This document shows positions 56,205 to 64,000 of a DNA stretch of 64,000 nucleotides, in pieces; the stretch's first letter is position 1, and the number at the start of each line of letters is the position of its first letter. The position numbers and the translations under genes are program-made. The stretch spans positions 310,001 through 374,000 of the forward strand of contig NZ_CAMYMK010000007.1 in the NCBI RefSeq assembly GCF_947259545.1, in the 5' to 3' direction. This DNA comes from an uncultured Marinobacter sp. GTDB taxonomy: Bacteria > Pseudomonadota > Gammaproteobacteria > Pseudomonadales > Oleiphilaceae. The notes under the pieces were generated by a model. That model saw only the letters and a list, made by a program, of their open reading frames with translations, had not been told where the DNA came from and made no database searches.

Positions 56205-57817
56205 CCCGTAAGGTGAATCACGCGGTCGGTGTCCGGCAGGGCATCCGGCCCGTGAGCCAGGCTGATCACGGTCTTCCCCTCCATAAGCGAGTTCATTCGT
56301 TTCGCAATCCGTGTCCGGGTTTTAGCATCCAGCCCGGTAAACGGTTCATCCAGAATTACCACCGGTGCAGGGTTCAACAGCACCCGCGCCAATGCGACAC
56401 GCCGTGCCTCCCCACCGGATAACCGGCTGCCCGAACTTCCCAGCCAGGTATCAAGCCGGTCAGGCTCCGAGGAGAAACGCTCTGCCAGTTCCACCACCTC
56501 CAAAATGCGCCAAAGTTCGGTCTCGCTGGCGTTCGGCGAACCTATCAGCAGGTTCGCTCTCAGGGTATCCTCGAACAGTACGGTTTTCTGGGTGAGATAG
56601 ACCCGATCCTTCCTGGCCAGCTTGCCTTGGGCCGGTGGCAGAAGACCGGCGAACACATCCGCCAGGGAAGACTTTCCACTACCGGAATGACCAACAATAC
56701 CGACCCGCTCGCCACTCTTGACCTCAAGGTTGAAGTGCGTAAATAACGGTGCGTAGCCCGCATGTTTTACGGCCAGGTTTGTTGCGAGTAGATCGGTGTT
56801 TGATGGCAAGTCCAGGGGAACGGTACTTGCTGTTGATTGTTCTTCCCGGCAATCCCGGTTCAGGCGATTAGCTGAGGCCTGCGTTGCCCCCAACTTGCCA
56901 AACGCATCGGGCAGCATGGCATAGATTTCCGCGAGGCCGAGCAGGGCAATGGGCAACAGGACCAGCACTGGCCCGGACACCACCCCGGCACGAAACAGAG
57001 CGAAACCCGCCCACAGGGCCAGCACCGCCGAGAGATTAATCATTAGATGAGCGCCGGCCAGGTGCCAGCCTGCCCGCGTGTCCGCCTGCGCCTGTTCAGA
57101 CGTCACCTGGTGCGCTTGACGCATCAGCCACGCTGCATGTTTGCCGGTTCTACCGGCCGCCGTCAGTTCGGCAAAGCCCTCAATATGCTCGATAACCGCG
57201 TTTCGCAATGATTCCTGGCGTTCGCTCTGTCTGGCGGCGAGATGCCTTGTTCTCAGATAGGTACCAATCGTGGCGCTCAGAAATGCGACCAGCAATACAA
57301 GCCCCACCAGCGTCGCTGTCCGCATATCAAACAGAACCGCCGTCAGAATCACAACGAGCACAGTGACGAGCGCCGCCAGCGCTGTCGGAGCGATGAGCCG
57401 CAGGTATAGGGTATCGAGCGCGTCGACATCGCTGGTAAGCCTGGAGAGCCATTGGGCCCCGGTAAGTTCCTGCCTGTGGCTGCGGCCCGCCGAGGCCAGA
57501 CTCTGAAACAGTGCCACCCGGATATCGGTAAGCAATCGCAGAACCGTATCGTGATTGTATACCCGCTCCAGATACCGGAAGACCGTCCGTGAAACTGCAA
57601 AGAAACGGATCGCCCCACCGGGCACATAAAGATTAATGGACGCGGCAACGCCAGCGGCCAACAGCATCCCGACCAGCGCGGTTTCGGTGATAAACCATCC
57701 CGAAACCGCCAGTAACCCAACGCCGGAGAGCAGGGTAGCCAGGATCAGAACGCCCCCCACCACCAGTCTTCCGGGACGCTTGAAAATAAGCTTCAGCCAG
57801 GGTTTGAGGTCACCCAA
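56201..57817 (-). CDS. cydC: Heterodimeric ABC transporter subunit CydC
   Basis: Half of the CydDC thiol/haem exporter needed to assemble cytochrome bd. Residues 1-330 are six membrane helices; the ATPase has GHSGSGKSS, LSGGEARRVALARVLLNP and ILDEPFTGLDA. The start is read as TTG at 57817 (GDLKPWLKLIF), with GGGGAGG six bases upstream and an 8-base overlap with the end of cydD; a longer ORF from 57865 is less likely. 538 residues, last gene of cydABDC. Confidence 0.9.
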   Translation of the reverse strand: MGDLKPWLKLIFKRPGRLVVGGVLILATLLSGVGLLAVSGWFITETALVGMLLAAGVAASINLYVPGGAIRFFAVSRTVFRYLERVYNHDTVLRLLTDIRVALFQSLASAGRSHRQELTGAQWLSRLTSDVDALDTLYLRLIAPTALAALVTVLVVILTAVLFDMRTATLVGLVLLVAFLSATIGTYLRTRHLAARQSERQESLRNAVIEHIEGFAELTAAGRTGKHAAWLMRQAHQVTSEQAQADTRAGWHLAGAHLMINLSAVLALWAGFALFRAGVVSGPVLVLLPIALLGLAEIYAMLPDAFGKLGATQASANRLNRDCREEQSTASTVPLDLPSNTDLLATNLAVKHAGYAPLFTHFNLEVKSGERVGIVGHSGSGKSSLADVFAGLLPPAQGKLARKDRVYLTQKTVLFEDTLRANLLIGSPNASETELWRILEVVELAERFSSEPDRLDTWLGSSGSRLSGGEARRVALARVLLNPAPVVILDEPFTGLDAKTRTRIAKRMNSLMEGKTVISLAHGPDALPDTDRVIHLTG

Positions 57818-59510
57818 TGCGCACCTCCCCACCGGAGACCAGTAGTACCCGATTGGCCAGTGCAAACAGCGCGTGATGATGGGTCGAGAAAATCAGTGTC
57901 TTACCGGCTAAGGCCAGCTTGTGCAGGGCCTCCAGCACAAACACCTCGCTATCACTGTCCAGACCAGCTGTGGGCTCATCCAGTAAGATCAGGTCGTAAT
58001 CCGCCAGAAAGATACGCGCCAGGCTCAAACGCCGGGCCTGTCCGCCGGATAGCCCCTGGCCGTCTTCGGACACGGGACTGCAGATTCCCTCCAGCCTGCT
58101 GTCCAGCAGCGGGCCAAGGCCGACATTGCGTAGGGCCGTGTCTATGGCAATGTCTGAGGCATCCGGTGTGGTCAGGCGCAGGTTGTCCGCCCAGGTTCCC
58201 TGAACCAGGAAACCTTTTTGCCCCAGCCAGCCGAAATGGAAACTCCCCGGTGGCTCGCCGAATAACTGAATGCTGCCGCCGTCCGGTGACATGAAACCTG
58301 CCAGCAGATGCAGAAGGGTCGATTTCCCGCCGCCAGAAGGGCCGGCGAGGGCAATCACTTCGCCTTTGGCAACCACCAACGAAACGTCCCTGAGAACATC
58401 CTGGTTCGCCCTGAACGCCACGGAGACTGAGTCCAGTTCAATAACGTCACGCGCGCTGCCGGAATCGGCGATTTCGGGAAGCTGACGATGGCTATCCACC
58501 GGCGTGGTCAGTCGTTCCAGAATTTCTGCGCCGGCACCCAGGGCGGCGGCCCGATCATGGTAGTGCTGGGAGAGCGTTCGCAACGGCTGGAAGAACTCCG
58601 GTGCCAGCAAAAGAATCAGCAGGCCGGAATACAGGGTCAGTTCCTCTGACGGGCCGTAAGTAATGTAACCCAGCAAACCAAAACCGATATAAATGGCAAT
58701 CACGGCAATTGCCACGGACGCAAAAAACTCCAGTACCGCCGAGGAGAGAAAGGCCACCCGCAGGGTCTTCATGGTGATACACCGGTAATGATCCGAGCGT
58801 TTACGGATAAGCTCGGTGGCGCCGGTCGTCTGGCCAAATAGCTGCAGGGTTGTCAGTCCCCGGACCTTGTCCAGAAATTGCCCGGAGAGGCGGCTGATGG
58901 TCTCGAAATGCTGTTGGTTCAGCTTTTCCGCACCCATACCCACCAGGGCCATGAAAAGCGGTATCAGCGGCGCTGACAGCAACAGAAACACCCCGGCCAA
59001 CCAGTCCAGCCAGAACACCAGAACCAGAATCAGCAACGGTACCACTACCGACAGCATCATCTGCGGGAGAAAGCGGGCAAAGTAACCATGCAGGGCCTCG
59101 ACATGGTCAATCCATTCCCGGGCCAGGGTACCGGCTGAGGATTGCCCCAGAGCAACCGGCCCGGTCGCCTGCCAGTGCTTGTGAATCTGACGGCGGGCAT
59201 CACGCCGGACCTGTTCACTGCAACGGGCGGCAAGCCGGGTCTGGAAACCCTGAGCCATGGCGCGGGTAATGATCGCCAGGATAAGCCATAGGAAAAGCGG
59301 GGTGAGGTCTGCAACCGGTACTTCGCCGATGACGCCCAGATGGATAATCCGGGCGAGAAAGACCATCTGCAGAATTGTGGCTATGCCGGCAACTATGCCC
59401 GCAGCAACCGTACTGCGAATCCACAGACGGTTGCCACGGGCCAGTTGAGACAGCCATTGCCTGACGGCCTGCTGGCTGGTGGGTGAGTTTATGTCACCCG
59501 TCTCAGCCAC
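57810..59510 (-). CDS. cydD: Heterodimeric ABC transporter subunit CydD
   Basis: Partner of CydC, 566 residues, with an N-terminal membrane domain and ATPase with GPSGGGKST, LSGGQARRLSLARIFLADYD and LLDEPTAGLD. It exports glutathione or cysteine to the periplasm, needed for bd-oxidase maturation. The ATG directly abuts the cydB stop, so oxidase and exporter are coupled. Confidence 0.92.
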   Translation of the reverse strand: MAETGDINSPTSQQAVRQWLSQLARGNRLWIRSTVAAGIVAGIATILQMVFLARIIHLGVIGEVPVADLTPLFLWLILAIITRAMAQGFQTRLAARCSEQVRRDARRQIHKHWQATGPVALGQSSAGTLAREWIDHVEALHGYFARFLPQMMLSVVVPLLILVLVFWLDWLAGVFLLLSAPLIPLFMALVGMGAEKLNQQHFETISRLSGQFLDKVRGLTTLQLFGQTTGATELIRKRSDHYRCITMKTLRVAFLSSAVLEFFASVAIAVIAIYIGFGLLGYITYGPSEELTLYSGLLILLLAPEFFQPLRTLSQHYHDRAAALGAGAEILERLTTPVDSHRQLPEIADSGSARDVIELDSVSVAFRANQDVLRDVSLVVAKGEVIALAGPSGGGKSTLLHLLAGFMSPDGGSIQLFGEPPGSFHFGWLGQKGFLVQGTWADNLRLTTPDASDIAIDTALRNVGLGPLLDSRLEGICSPVSEDGQGLSGGQARRLSLARIFLADYDLILLDEPTAGLDSDSEVFVLEALHKLALAGKTLIFSTHHHALFALANRVLLVSGGEVRIG

Positions 59511-60512
59511 TTAGTGATAGCCCTCGCCGGCGCGAACCTTGCCCCGGAACACCCAGTAAGTCCAGGCGGTATAGACCAGCACAATGGGAATCACGAACAG
59601 CAGCCCCAGTAGCAGGAACAATTGGGACTCATAGGCGGAAGCCGCGTCCCAGAGGGTGTACTCCGGCGGCACCACATAGGGCCAGCGGCTGACGATCAGA
59701 CCCAGGTACGTAAAGATAAACAACCCCATGGTTGCCACGAACGGCATACCTTCGAACCGGTTGCGAACCGAACGGAAAATCTGGAAGGCGCAGAGCAGTG
59801 TCAGCACCGGCAGGACCCAGATAACGGACAGGTTGGAGAACCAGCGCTCCCGCACCAGATCATCTACAAACGGCGTCCAGACGCTGATAATGCCAAACAC
59901 CACCAGTACCGCAGCAAGCAGGGGTAGGGTGACCTTGTAAGCCCACTCCTGAAGTCGGCCCTCGGTCTTCATGATCAGCCAGGTGGAACCGAGCAGGGAG
60001 TACCCGGCCAGCATACCCAGGCCTGTAAGCACGGTGAACGGCGTGAGCCAGTCCAGTGCACCCCCGACGTAGACTCCATCCGCCGTTTCAAAGCCCTGAA
60101 TATAGGCGCCAACCACCGCGCCCTGGGCAAACGCTGCGACGGTCGAGCCGCCCGCAAAGGCCCAGTTCCACAGATAGCGGGAAGTGCGGGCCTTGAACCG
60201 GAACTCGAAGGCCACGCCACGGAAGATCAGGCCGGCCAGCAGCAGGAACACGCCGATATAGAGCGCGGGCAGGAAGATGGAATACACCATCGGAAACGCC
60301 GCCAACAGGCCGGCGCCACCCAGAACCAACCAGGTTTCGTTGCCGTCCCACACCGGGGCCACGGAATTCATCATGGTGTCACGGTCCCCCTCACTCGGAG
60401 CAAAGGGGAAGAGTATGCCAACGCCGAGATCGAACCCGTCCATCAACACATACATGATGATGCCGAAGCCAATAATGAATGCCCATATCAGGGGCAGATC
60501 AAACAGTTCCAT
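59511..60512 (-). CDS. cydB: Cytochrome bd oxidase subunit II
   Basis: A 333-residue membrane protein with about eight helices, starting MELFDLPLIWAFIIGFG, with YVLMDGFDLGVGILFPF and WDGNETWLVLGGAGLLAAFP as family marks. Shorter than E. coli CydB and close to the cyanide-insensitive (CioB) type. Two bases separate it from cydA. Confidence 0.93.
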   Translation of the reverse strand: MELFDLPLIWAFIIGFGIIMYVLMDGFDLGVGILFPFAPSEGDRDTMMNSVAPVWDGNETWLVLGGAGLLAAFPMVYSIFLPALYIGVFLLLAGLIFRGVAFEFRFKARTSRYLWNWAFAGGSTVAAFAQGAVVGAYIQGFETADGVYVGGALDWLTPFTVLTGLGMLAGYSLLGSTWLIMKTEGRLQEWAYKVTLPLLAAVLVVFGIISVWTPFVDDLVRERWFSNLSVIWVLPVLTLLCAFQIFRSVRNRFEGMPFVATMGLFIFTYLGLIVSRWPYVVPPEYTLWDAASAYESQLFLLLGLLFVIPIVLVYTAWTYWVFRGKVRAGEGYH

Positions 60513-60514
60513 AA

Positions 60515-61945
60515 TCAGTGACCTCCCTGATTGGCTGGTTTGTTTGGCGTGTCATCGCCGTATTCAAACGGCACGTGAGTGGCCGACAATGGCCGTGCCG
60601 GTCGTTCTGCTTCGTGCTCGTCTTCGTCGTGCCGATCTTCCAGTCCCACATACAGCACCCGCATCAGGTAATAGACGCCCGCCGAGAACACCAGGCCGTA
60701 CACCACGATATAGCCAATGAGTGTAAACAGCGCCATGCCTCCGGTCAGTGATGGTGTAACAGACTGGGCCTGGGTCATCATGCCCTGTACCAGCCAGGGC
60801 GCACGCCCGACCTCGGTTACAAACCAGCCGGTGAGCACAGCAAAGAACGGCGCAATACTCATAAAACGCAGACCTTGCAGGTACCAGCCGGTACGCCAGT
60901 AGCGGCCACCGGACCGAAGCACCAGCCCGGTCACGGCAAACAGAATCATCAGCATGCCGAGGCCCACCATGATCCGGAATGACCAGAACACAATGGCAAC
61001 CGGAGGCTGCTCCTCAACCGCCACCTCATTCAGGCCCGGCACCTCGCCGTCCCACTCATGGGTCAGAATGAAGCTGGCCAGACTGGGAATCGCAATCTCG
61101 AACCGGTTGGTCTGGTTTTCCTGATCGGGAATCGCAAACAACAACAGCGGCACATTCCGGGACGTTTCCCAGTTGCCCTCCATCGCAGCGACCTTCATGG
61201 GCTGATGTTCCAGGGTGTTCAGGCCATGGAAATCACCGACCACCGCCTGAGCCGGAGCAATAATCAGCAATAGCCACAGGCACATGGACAGTGCCTTGCG
61301 GTTAGCCTCGACCTCGCGACCTTTGAGCAGGTACCAGGCACTCACGCCTGCCACCACAAACCCGCCGGTGAGGAAGGATGCCAGTGCCATATGGAGGAAC
61401 CGGTAAGGGAAGGACGGGTTGAATATCGCCTCACTCCATGAAGTTACATAGAACACGCCATCGCGGAGCTCCGTACCGGCCGGGGTCTGCATCCAGCTGT
61501 TGGCGGACAGAATCCAGAACGACGAAATAAACGTTCCGGTGGCGACCATGATAGCGGCGAACAGGTGAACCCCCGCAGGCACCTTATCACGGCCGAACAA
61601 CAGCACCCCGAGGAATGCCGCTTCCAGGAAGAAGGCGGTGACCACCTCATAACTCAGAATCGGCCCGAGATAGTTGGCCGATGCCTGGGCGAAGTTGCTC
61701 CAGTTGGTCCCGAACTGGAATGACATCACAATACCGGACACCACACCCATACCGAAGACAACAGCGAAGACCTTGGTCCAGAAGGCCGAGAGCTTTTCCC
61801 AGATTGGATTGCGGGTTTTGAAGGCAAGGCTTTCCAGTACAGCTATGAAGGAGGCAAGCCCGATGGTGAACACCGGGAAAATGGCGTGAAAAGACACCAC
61901 GAACGCGAACTGGATTCGCGATAGGATAAGAGGATCTAGTTCCAT
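60515..61945 (-). CDS. cydA: Cytochrome bd oxidase subunit I
   Basis: Haem-bearing subunit of the quinol oxidase that reduces oxygen to water. The 476-residue length indicates a short Q-loop, as in cyanide-insensitive oxidase CioA, rather than the 522-residue E. coli form. His20 (FHAIFPVFTIG), the haem-proximal GTNWSNFA, the quinol region HQPMKVAAMEGNWE and WLVQGMMTQAQSVTP are visible. First gene of the operon. The 170 bases upstream contain an inverted repeat and AT-rich palindromes. Confidence 0.93.
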   Translation of the reverse strand: MELDPLILSRIQFAFVVSFHAIFPVFTIGLASFIAVLESLAFKTRNPIWEKLSAFWTKVFAVVFGMGVVSGIVMSFQFGTNWSNFAQASANYLGPILSYEVVTAFFLEAAFLGVLLFGRDKVPAGVHLFAAIMVATGTFISSFWILSANSWMQTPAGTELRDGVFYVTSWSEAIFNPSFPYRFLHMALASFLTGGFVVAGVSAWYLLKGREVEANRKALSMCLWLLLIIAPAQAVVGDFHGLNTLEHQPMKVAAMEGNWETSRNVPLLLFAIPDQENQTNRFEIAIPSLASFILTHEWDGEVPGLNEVAVEEQPPVAIVFWSFRIMVGLGMLMILFAVTGLVLRSGGRYWRTGWYLQGLRFMSIAPFFAVLTGWFVTEVGRAPWLVQGMMTQAQSVTPSLTGGMALFTLIGYIVVYGLVFSAGVYYLMRVLYVGLEDRHDEDEHEAERPARPLSATHVPFEYGDDTPNKPANQGGH

Positions 61946-62020
61946 GGGAACCCTCCGGTAAAGAGCACATCACAACAAACGAGCTAGCGAACCCGTTCAG
62001 CCGCTGCCTTATTTCATTGT

Positions 62021-62068
62021 GTTATATTGTTATTACCGGCAGATAATCATTATGTTACTAAATATAAC
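62021..62068. promoter_or_regulatory. Inverted repeats between cydA and the methyltransferase gene
   Basis: GTTATATT (62021-62028) and AATATAAC (62061-62068) are perfect 8-bp arms 32 bases apart. Between them lies ATAATCATTAT (62043-62053), a palindrome around a single central C. Likely regulator binding sites in a divergent promoter region; no FNR/ANR site was recognised. Confidence 0.4.
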
Positions 62069-62115
62069 GACAACCGCGATAGGGCAGATTGTCGCATCCT
62101 TGACATGAAACAAGT

Positions 62116-62757
62116 ATGGGGAAGCATATGAGCTTTTACGAGAACCGCATACTGCCACACATCATAGACCGCGCCTGTTCAATGGGCCAGGTCATGAAGT
62201 TGCGCAGTCAGGTAGTGCCCCGCGCCAAAGGCCGGGTACTGGAAGTCGGCATGGGATCTGCTATCAACCTGGAATTCTACAACCCGGACAATGTCAGCCT
62301 GGTCTACGGCCTGGAACCCTCAGAGGGGATGAGACGCAAAGCTCTGCCAAATCTTGCGCGTTCCCCCGTTCAGGTTGAATGGCTGGATCTTCCCGGGGAG
62401 AAAATTCCTCTGGACGACCACTCCGTGGACACCGTATTGCTGACATTCACCTTGTGTACCATCCCTGACTGGCAGGCTGCGCTGCAGCAGATGTGGCGGG
62501 TGCTCAAACCTGGTGGTGAACTGCTGTTCCTGGAGCATGGCGAATCCCCACACGACAGCACACGCAAATGGCAACACCGGATTACCCCCGGATGGAAAAA
62601 GCTTGCAGGCGGCTGCCATCTGAACCGCCACATCGCCGACCTGATCCGACACGCAGGTTTCGAAATACTGGAACTGGAAAACCTCTACATTCCCAAAGCA
62701 CCCAAAATAGCGGGTTACATCTACAAGGGTAGAGCGGTCAAACCGACAGAGGCCTGA
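62116..62757 (+). CDS. Class I SAM-dependent methyltransferase
   Basis: A 213-residue cytoplasmic methyltransferase: RVLEVGMGSAINLEFYNP for SAM, VEWLDLPGEKIPLDDHSVDT, TLCTIPDWQAALQQMWRVLK with KPGGELLFLEHGESP. This pattern is shared with UbiE-like and phospholipid N-methyltransferases. An internal ATG at 62128 (MSFYENRI) is a good alternative start with GGGGAAG close by. The substrate is unknown. Confidence 0.82.
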   Translation: MGKHMSFYENRILPHIIDRACSMGQVMKLRSQVVPRAKGRVLEVGMGSAINLEFYNPDNVSLVYGLEPSEGMRRKALPNLARSPVQVEWLDLPGEKIPLDDHSVDTVLLTFTLCTIPDWQAALQQMWRVLKPGGELLFLEHGESPHDSTRKWQHRITPGWKKLAGGCHLNRHIADLIRHAGFEILELENLYIPKAPKIAGYIYKGRAVKPTEA

Positions 62758-62791
62758 TTAGCAACAAAAGAGGGCGAGGGCAGATTCCGGA

Positions 62792-62820
62792 TTGCGTTAA
62801 CTTACGCGGCCTTATACAAT
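62792..62820 (+). promoter_or_regulatory. Promoter of tRNA-Leu
   Basis: TTGCGT (62792-62797), a 17-base spacer and TACAAT (62815-62820), followed by a C-rich discriminator, 26 bases upstream of the tRNA, as usual for stable-RNA promoters. Confidence 0.5.
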
Positions 62821-62846
62821 TCTGCCCCTCAAAACCTCCCTCCGAT

Positions 62847-62933
62847 GCCCGGATGGTGAAATTGGTAGACACAAGAGACTTAAAATCTCTCGACCGTTAG
62901 GTCGTGCCGGTTCGATTCCGGCTCCGGGCACCA
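62847..62933 (+). tRNA. tRNA-Leu (anticodon UAA)
   Basis: Acceptor stem GCCCGGA/TCCGGGC, discriminator A, encoded CCA. Anticodon arm AGAGA/TCTCT with loop CTTAAAA and anticodon TAA. Class II long variable arm (CGACCGTTAGGTCG), T loop GTTCGATTC. 87 bases. The CCA end directly abuts the stop codon of the convergent enoyl-CoA hydratase gene. Confidence 0.97.
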
Positions 62934-63737
62934 TCATTTCTTCGCCATAGCCTCCAACATCCGATTAACCGCTTCCAAATGCTCCGGCTCGTTGTGGCAC
63001 ATGCCCTGAAAATTGGCGCACACATCCAGAAAGTCCTTCAGCTCCATCCGTGGTGCCATTTTCATCAGACGCTTGGTCAGGCGCGTTGCCTTCGGCGGTT
63101 GGCTGGCCATGCGGTCGGCCATGGTTTTGGCGGCGCCCTGTAGTTGATCGGCGGGTACGACGTCCAGAACGATGCCCAGGTCTTTGGCTTCCTTAGCATC
63201 GATGATCCGTCCGGTGAGTGTCAGCTCGAAGGCCTTCTGGTAGCCGATCAGACGTTGCATAAACCAGGCGCCGCCGTCGCCGGGGATGATTCCGAGGTTG
63301 AGGAAGGTTTCACCAAACTTAGCCTTTTCCGAGGCAATGCGAATATCGGCCATGTTGGCCAGGTCAAAGCCTGCGCCGATAGCGGGGCCGTTAACGGCCG
63401 CGATGATCGGCACTTCGACCGCCTGAAGGGCCAGAGGAATTCTTTGTATGCCTTTGCGGTAACGATCCGCACATTCCGCGACATCGCCTGCGAAATCGCC
63501 ACTGCGGTTGGCCATGTCGCGAATATTCCCGCCGGCACTGAACGCGGAGCCGGTGCCGGTGATAACCAATACCGATACGTCCTCGCACTGGTTAACCCAC
63601 TCTGCGGTGGTCACGATGTCCTCGATCAGGTTGGTTCCTGTCAGGGCGTTACGCAGGTCGTGGCGGTTCAGGGTGAGGAAGGCTACCCGGTTCTCCAGGG
63701 TCAGTAATGCGTCGCTGAGTTGCGGTAAGGTCGTCAT
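62934..63737 (-). CDS. Enoyl-CoA hydratase/isomerase family protein
   Basis: A 267-residue crotonase-fold enzyme acting on acyl-CoA double bonds. The oxyanion-hole segments VITGTGSAFSAGGNIRDMA and NGPAIGAGFDLANMADIRI are clear; LGIIPGDGGAWFMQRLIG holds an Asp where hydratases carry a catalytic Glu, so isomerase or degradative CoA function is possible. Its stop codon is contiguous with the tRNA-Leu 3' end. A transporter gene lies upstream on the same strand, 57 bases away. Confidence 0.85.
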   Translation of the reverse strand: MTTLPQLSDALLTLENRVAFLTLNRHDLRNALTGTNLIEDIVTTAEWVNQCEDVSVLVITGTGSAFSAGGNIRDMANRSGDFAGDVAECADRYRKGIQRIPLALQAVEVPIIAAVNGPAIGAGFDLANMADIRIASEKAKFGETFLNLGIIPGDGGAWFMQRLIGYQKAFELTLTGRIIDAKEAKDLGIVLDVVPADQLQGAAKTMADRMASQPPKATRLTKRLMKMAPRMELKDFLDVCANFQGMCHNEPEHLEAVNRMLEAMAKK

Positions 63738-63794
63738 TGTTCTGGTTCCTTGTTATCAATCAGTCGGTATCTTCCCGCGACAGCTCCCGTTTAA

Positions 63795-64000
63795 TCAACC
63801 GGCGGTGGCTTGCCGATACCTACGGACTTCGATCCAGCCATGAACGGCGAGTGTGGCGAATACAATCACACCGCCGATCAGGCTGAGTTTGGGTGGCACT
63901 TCGCCGAGGAACAGCCAGACGAGGAAGGAGCCCAGCACGGTTTCCAGCAGTAGCATGAGGCTGACTTCCGCCGCCGGAATGTAGCGTGGGCCGATCTGGA
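63795..64000 (-). CDS. EamA/DMT family transporter, C-terminal fragment (cut by window edge)
   Basis: The last 67 codons of a drug/metabolite transporter, continuing beyond the right edge. The visible part reads through the final two membrane helices with AAEVSLMLLLETVLGSFLVW and FLGEVPPKLSLIGGVIVFAT, the EamA C-terminal signature (Glu after the penultimate helix, GGVIVF), then a short basic tail RRYRQA. Stop codon TGA at 63795-63797. The substrate cannot be inferred from the fragment. Confidence 0.8.
   Translation of the reverse strand, partial: QIGPRYIPAAEVSLMLLLETVLGSFLVWLFLGEVPPKLSLIGGVIVFATLAVHGWIEVRRYRQATAG

Overview
The window looks like core chromosome of a marine gammaproteobacterium of the Marinobacter/Pseudomonas type. 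This rests on gene order and protein character (yej-mltD-gloB-yafS-rnhA-dnaQ, FimL, DUF934-cysI, metH-DUF2970, tusBCDE-yccA, HsbR/HsbA, etfBA/ETF-QO), on a GC-rich but not extreme base composition, and on the complete absence of phage, insertion-sequence or CRISPR features. The genus is an inference from recalled synteny and protein resemblance. No database was searched.

Layout. 1-7.4 kb (minus): peptide ABC importer yejABEF behind the lytic transglycosylase mltD. 7.6-12.4 kb: gloB diverging from a yafS-like methyltransferase-rnhA-dnaQ operon, then fimL with a strong terminator. 12.5-15.1 kb: an SCP2-domain protein, SohB and an AcuI/YhdH-type reductase, followed by a 110-bp nested palindromic element. 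15.3-26.5 kb: DUF934-cysI, a 34-residue membrane protein, DUF2970, metH, nfuA, a DUF445 protein with an anchored partner, the sulfur relay tusDCBE and a YccA-type Bax-inhibitor protein. tRNA-Ser(UGA) sits at 26.7 kb. 27-32 kb (minus): pxpABC with hemH, then a YeeE/YedE pair with a DUF442 protein. 32.5-34.4 kb: phasin, TetR regulator, xthA.

34.5-41.4 kb (minus) is the most distinctive block. Eight tightly packed, mostly overlapping genes run in the order fatty-acid desaturase, SnoaL-like protein, SDR, FAD oxidoreductase, DUF1365, cyclopropane-fatty-acid-synthase-type methyltransferase, DUF2878, unrecognised periplasmic protein. A renalase-like flavoprotein diverges from its head. This is a lipid-modification cassette whose product cannot be read from sequence.

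42.5-49.7 kb: HD phosphohydrolase, HsbR/HsbA-type phosphatase and anti-anti-sigma pair, gpsA, sixA, radical SAM protein, DUF1285, SlyD-like FKBP. 49.7-53.6 kb: ETF-QO diverging from etfBA across a 544-bp control region that holds a perfect 20-bp palindrome matching the PsrA consensus and a structured mRNA leader. 53.6-56.2 kb: three unrecognised small proteins and a saccharopine-dehydrogenase-like reductase. 56.2-61.9 kb (minus): a cydABDC operon. 62-64 kb: methyltransferase, tRNA-Leu(UAA), enoyl-CoA hydratase and the 3' end of an EamA transporter cut by the window edge.

No wholly new defence or mobile system is visible. The best leads are the lipid cassette, the palindromic element, the 34-residue protein, the two-cysteine TusE and several operator-like palindromes.
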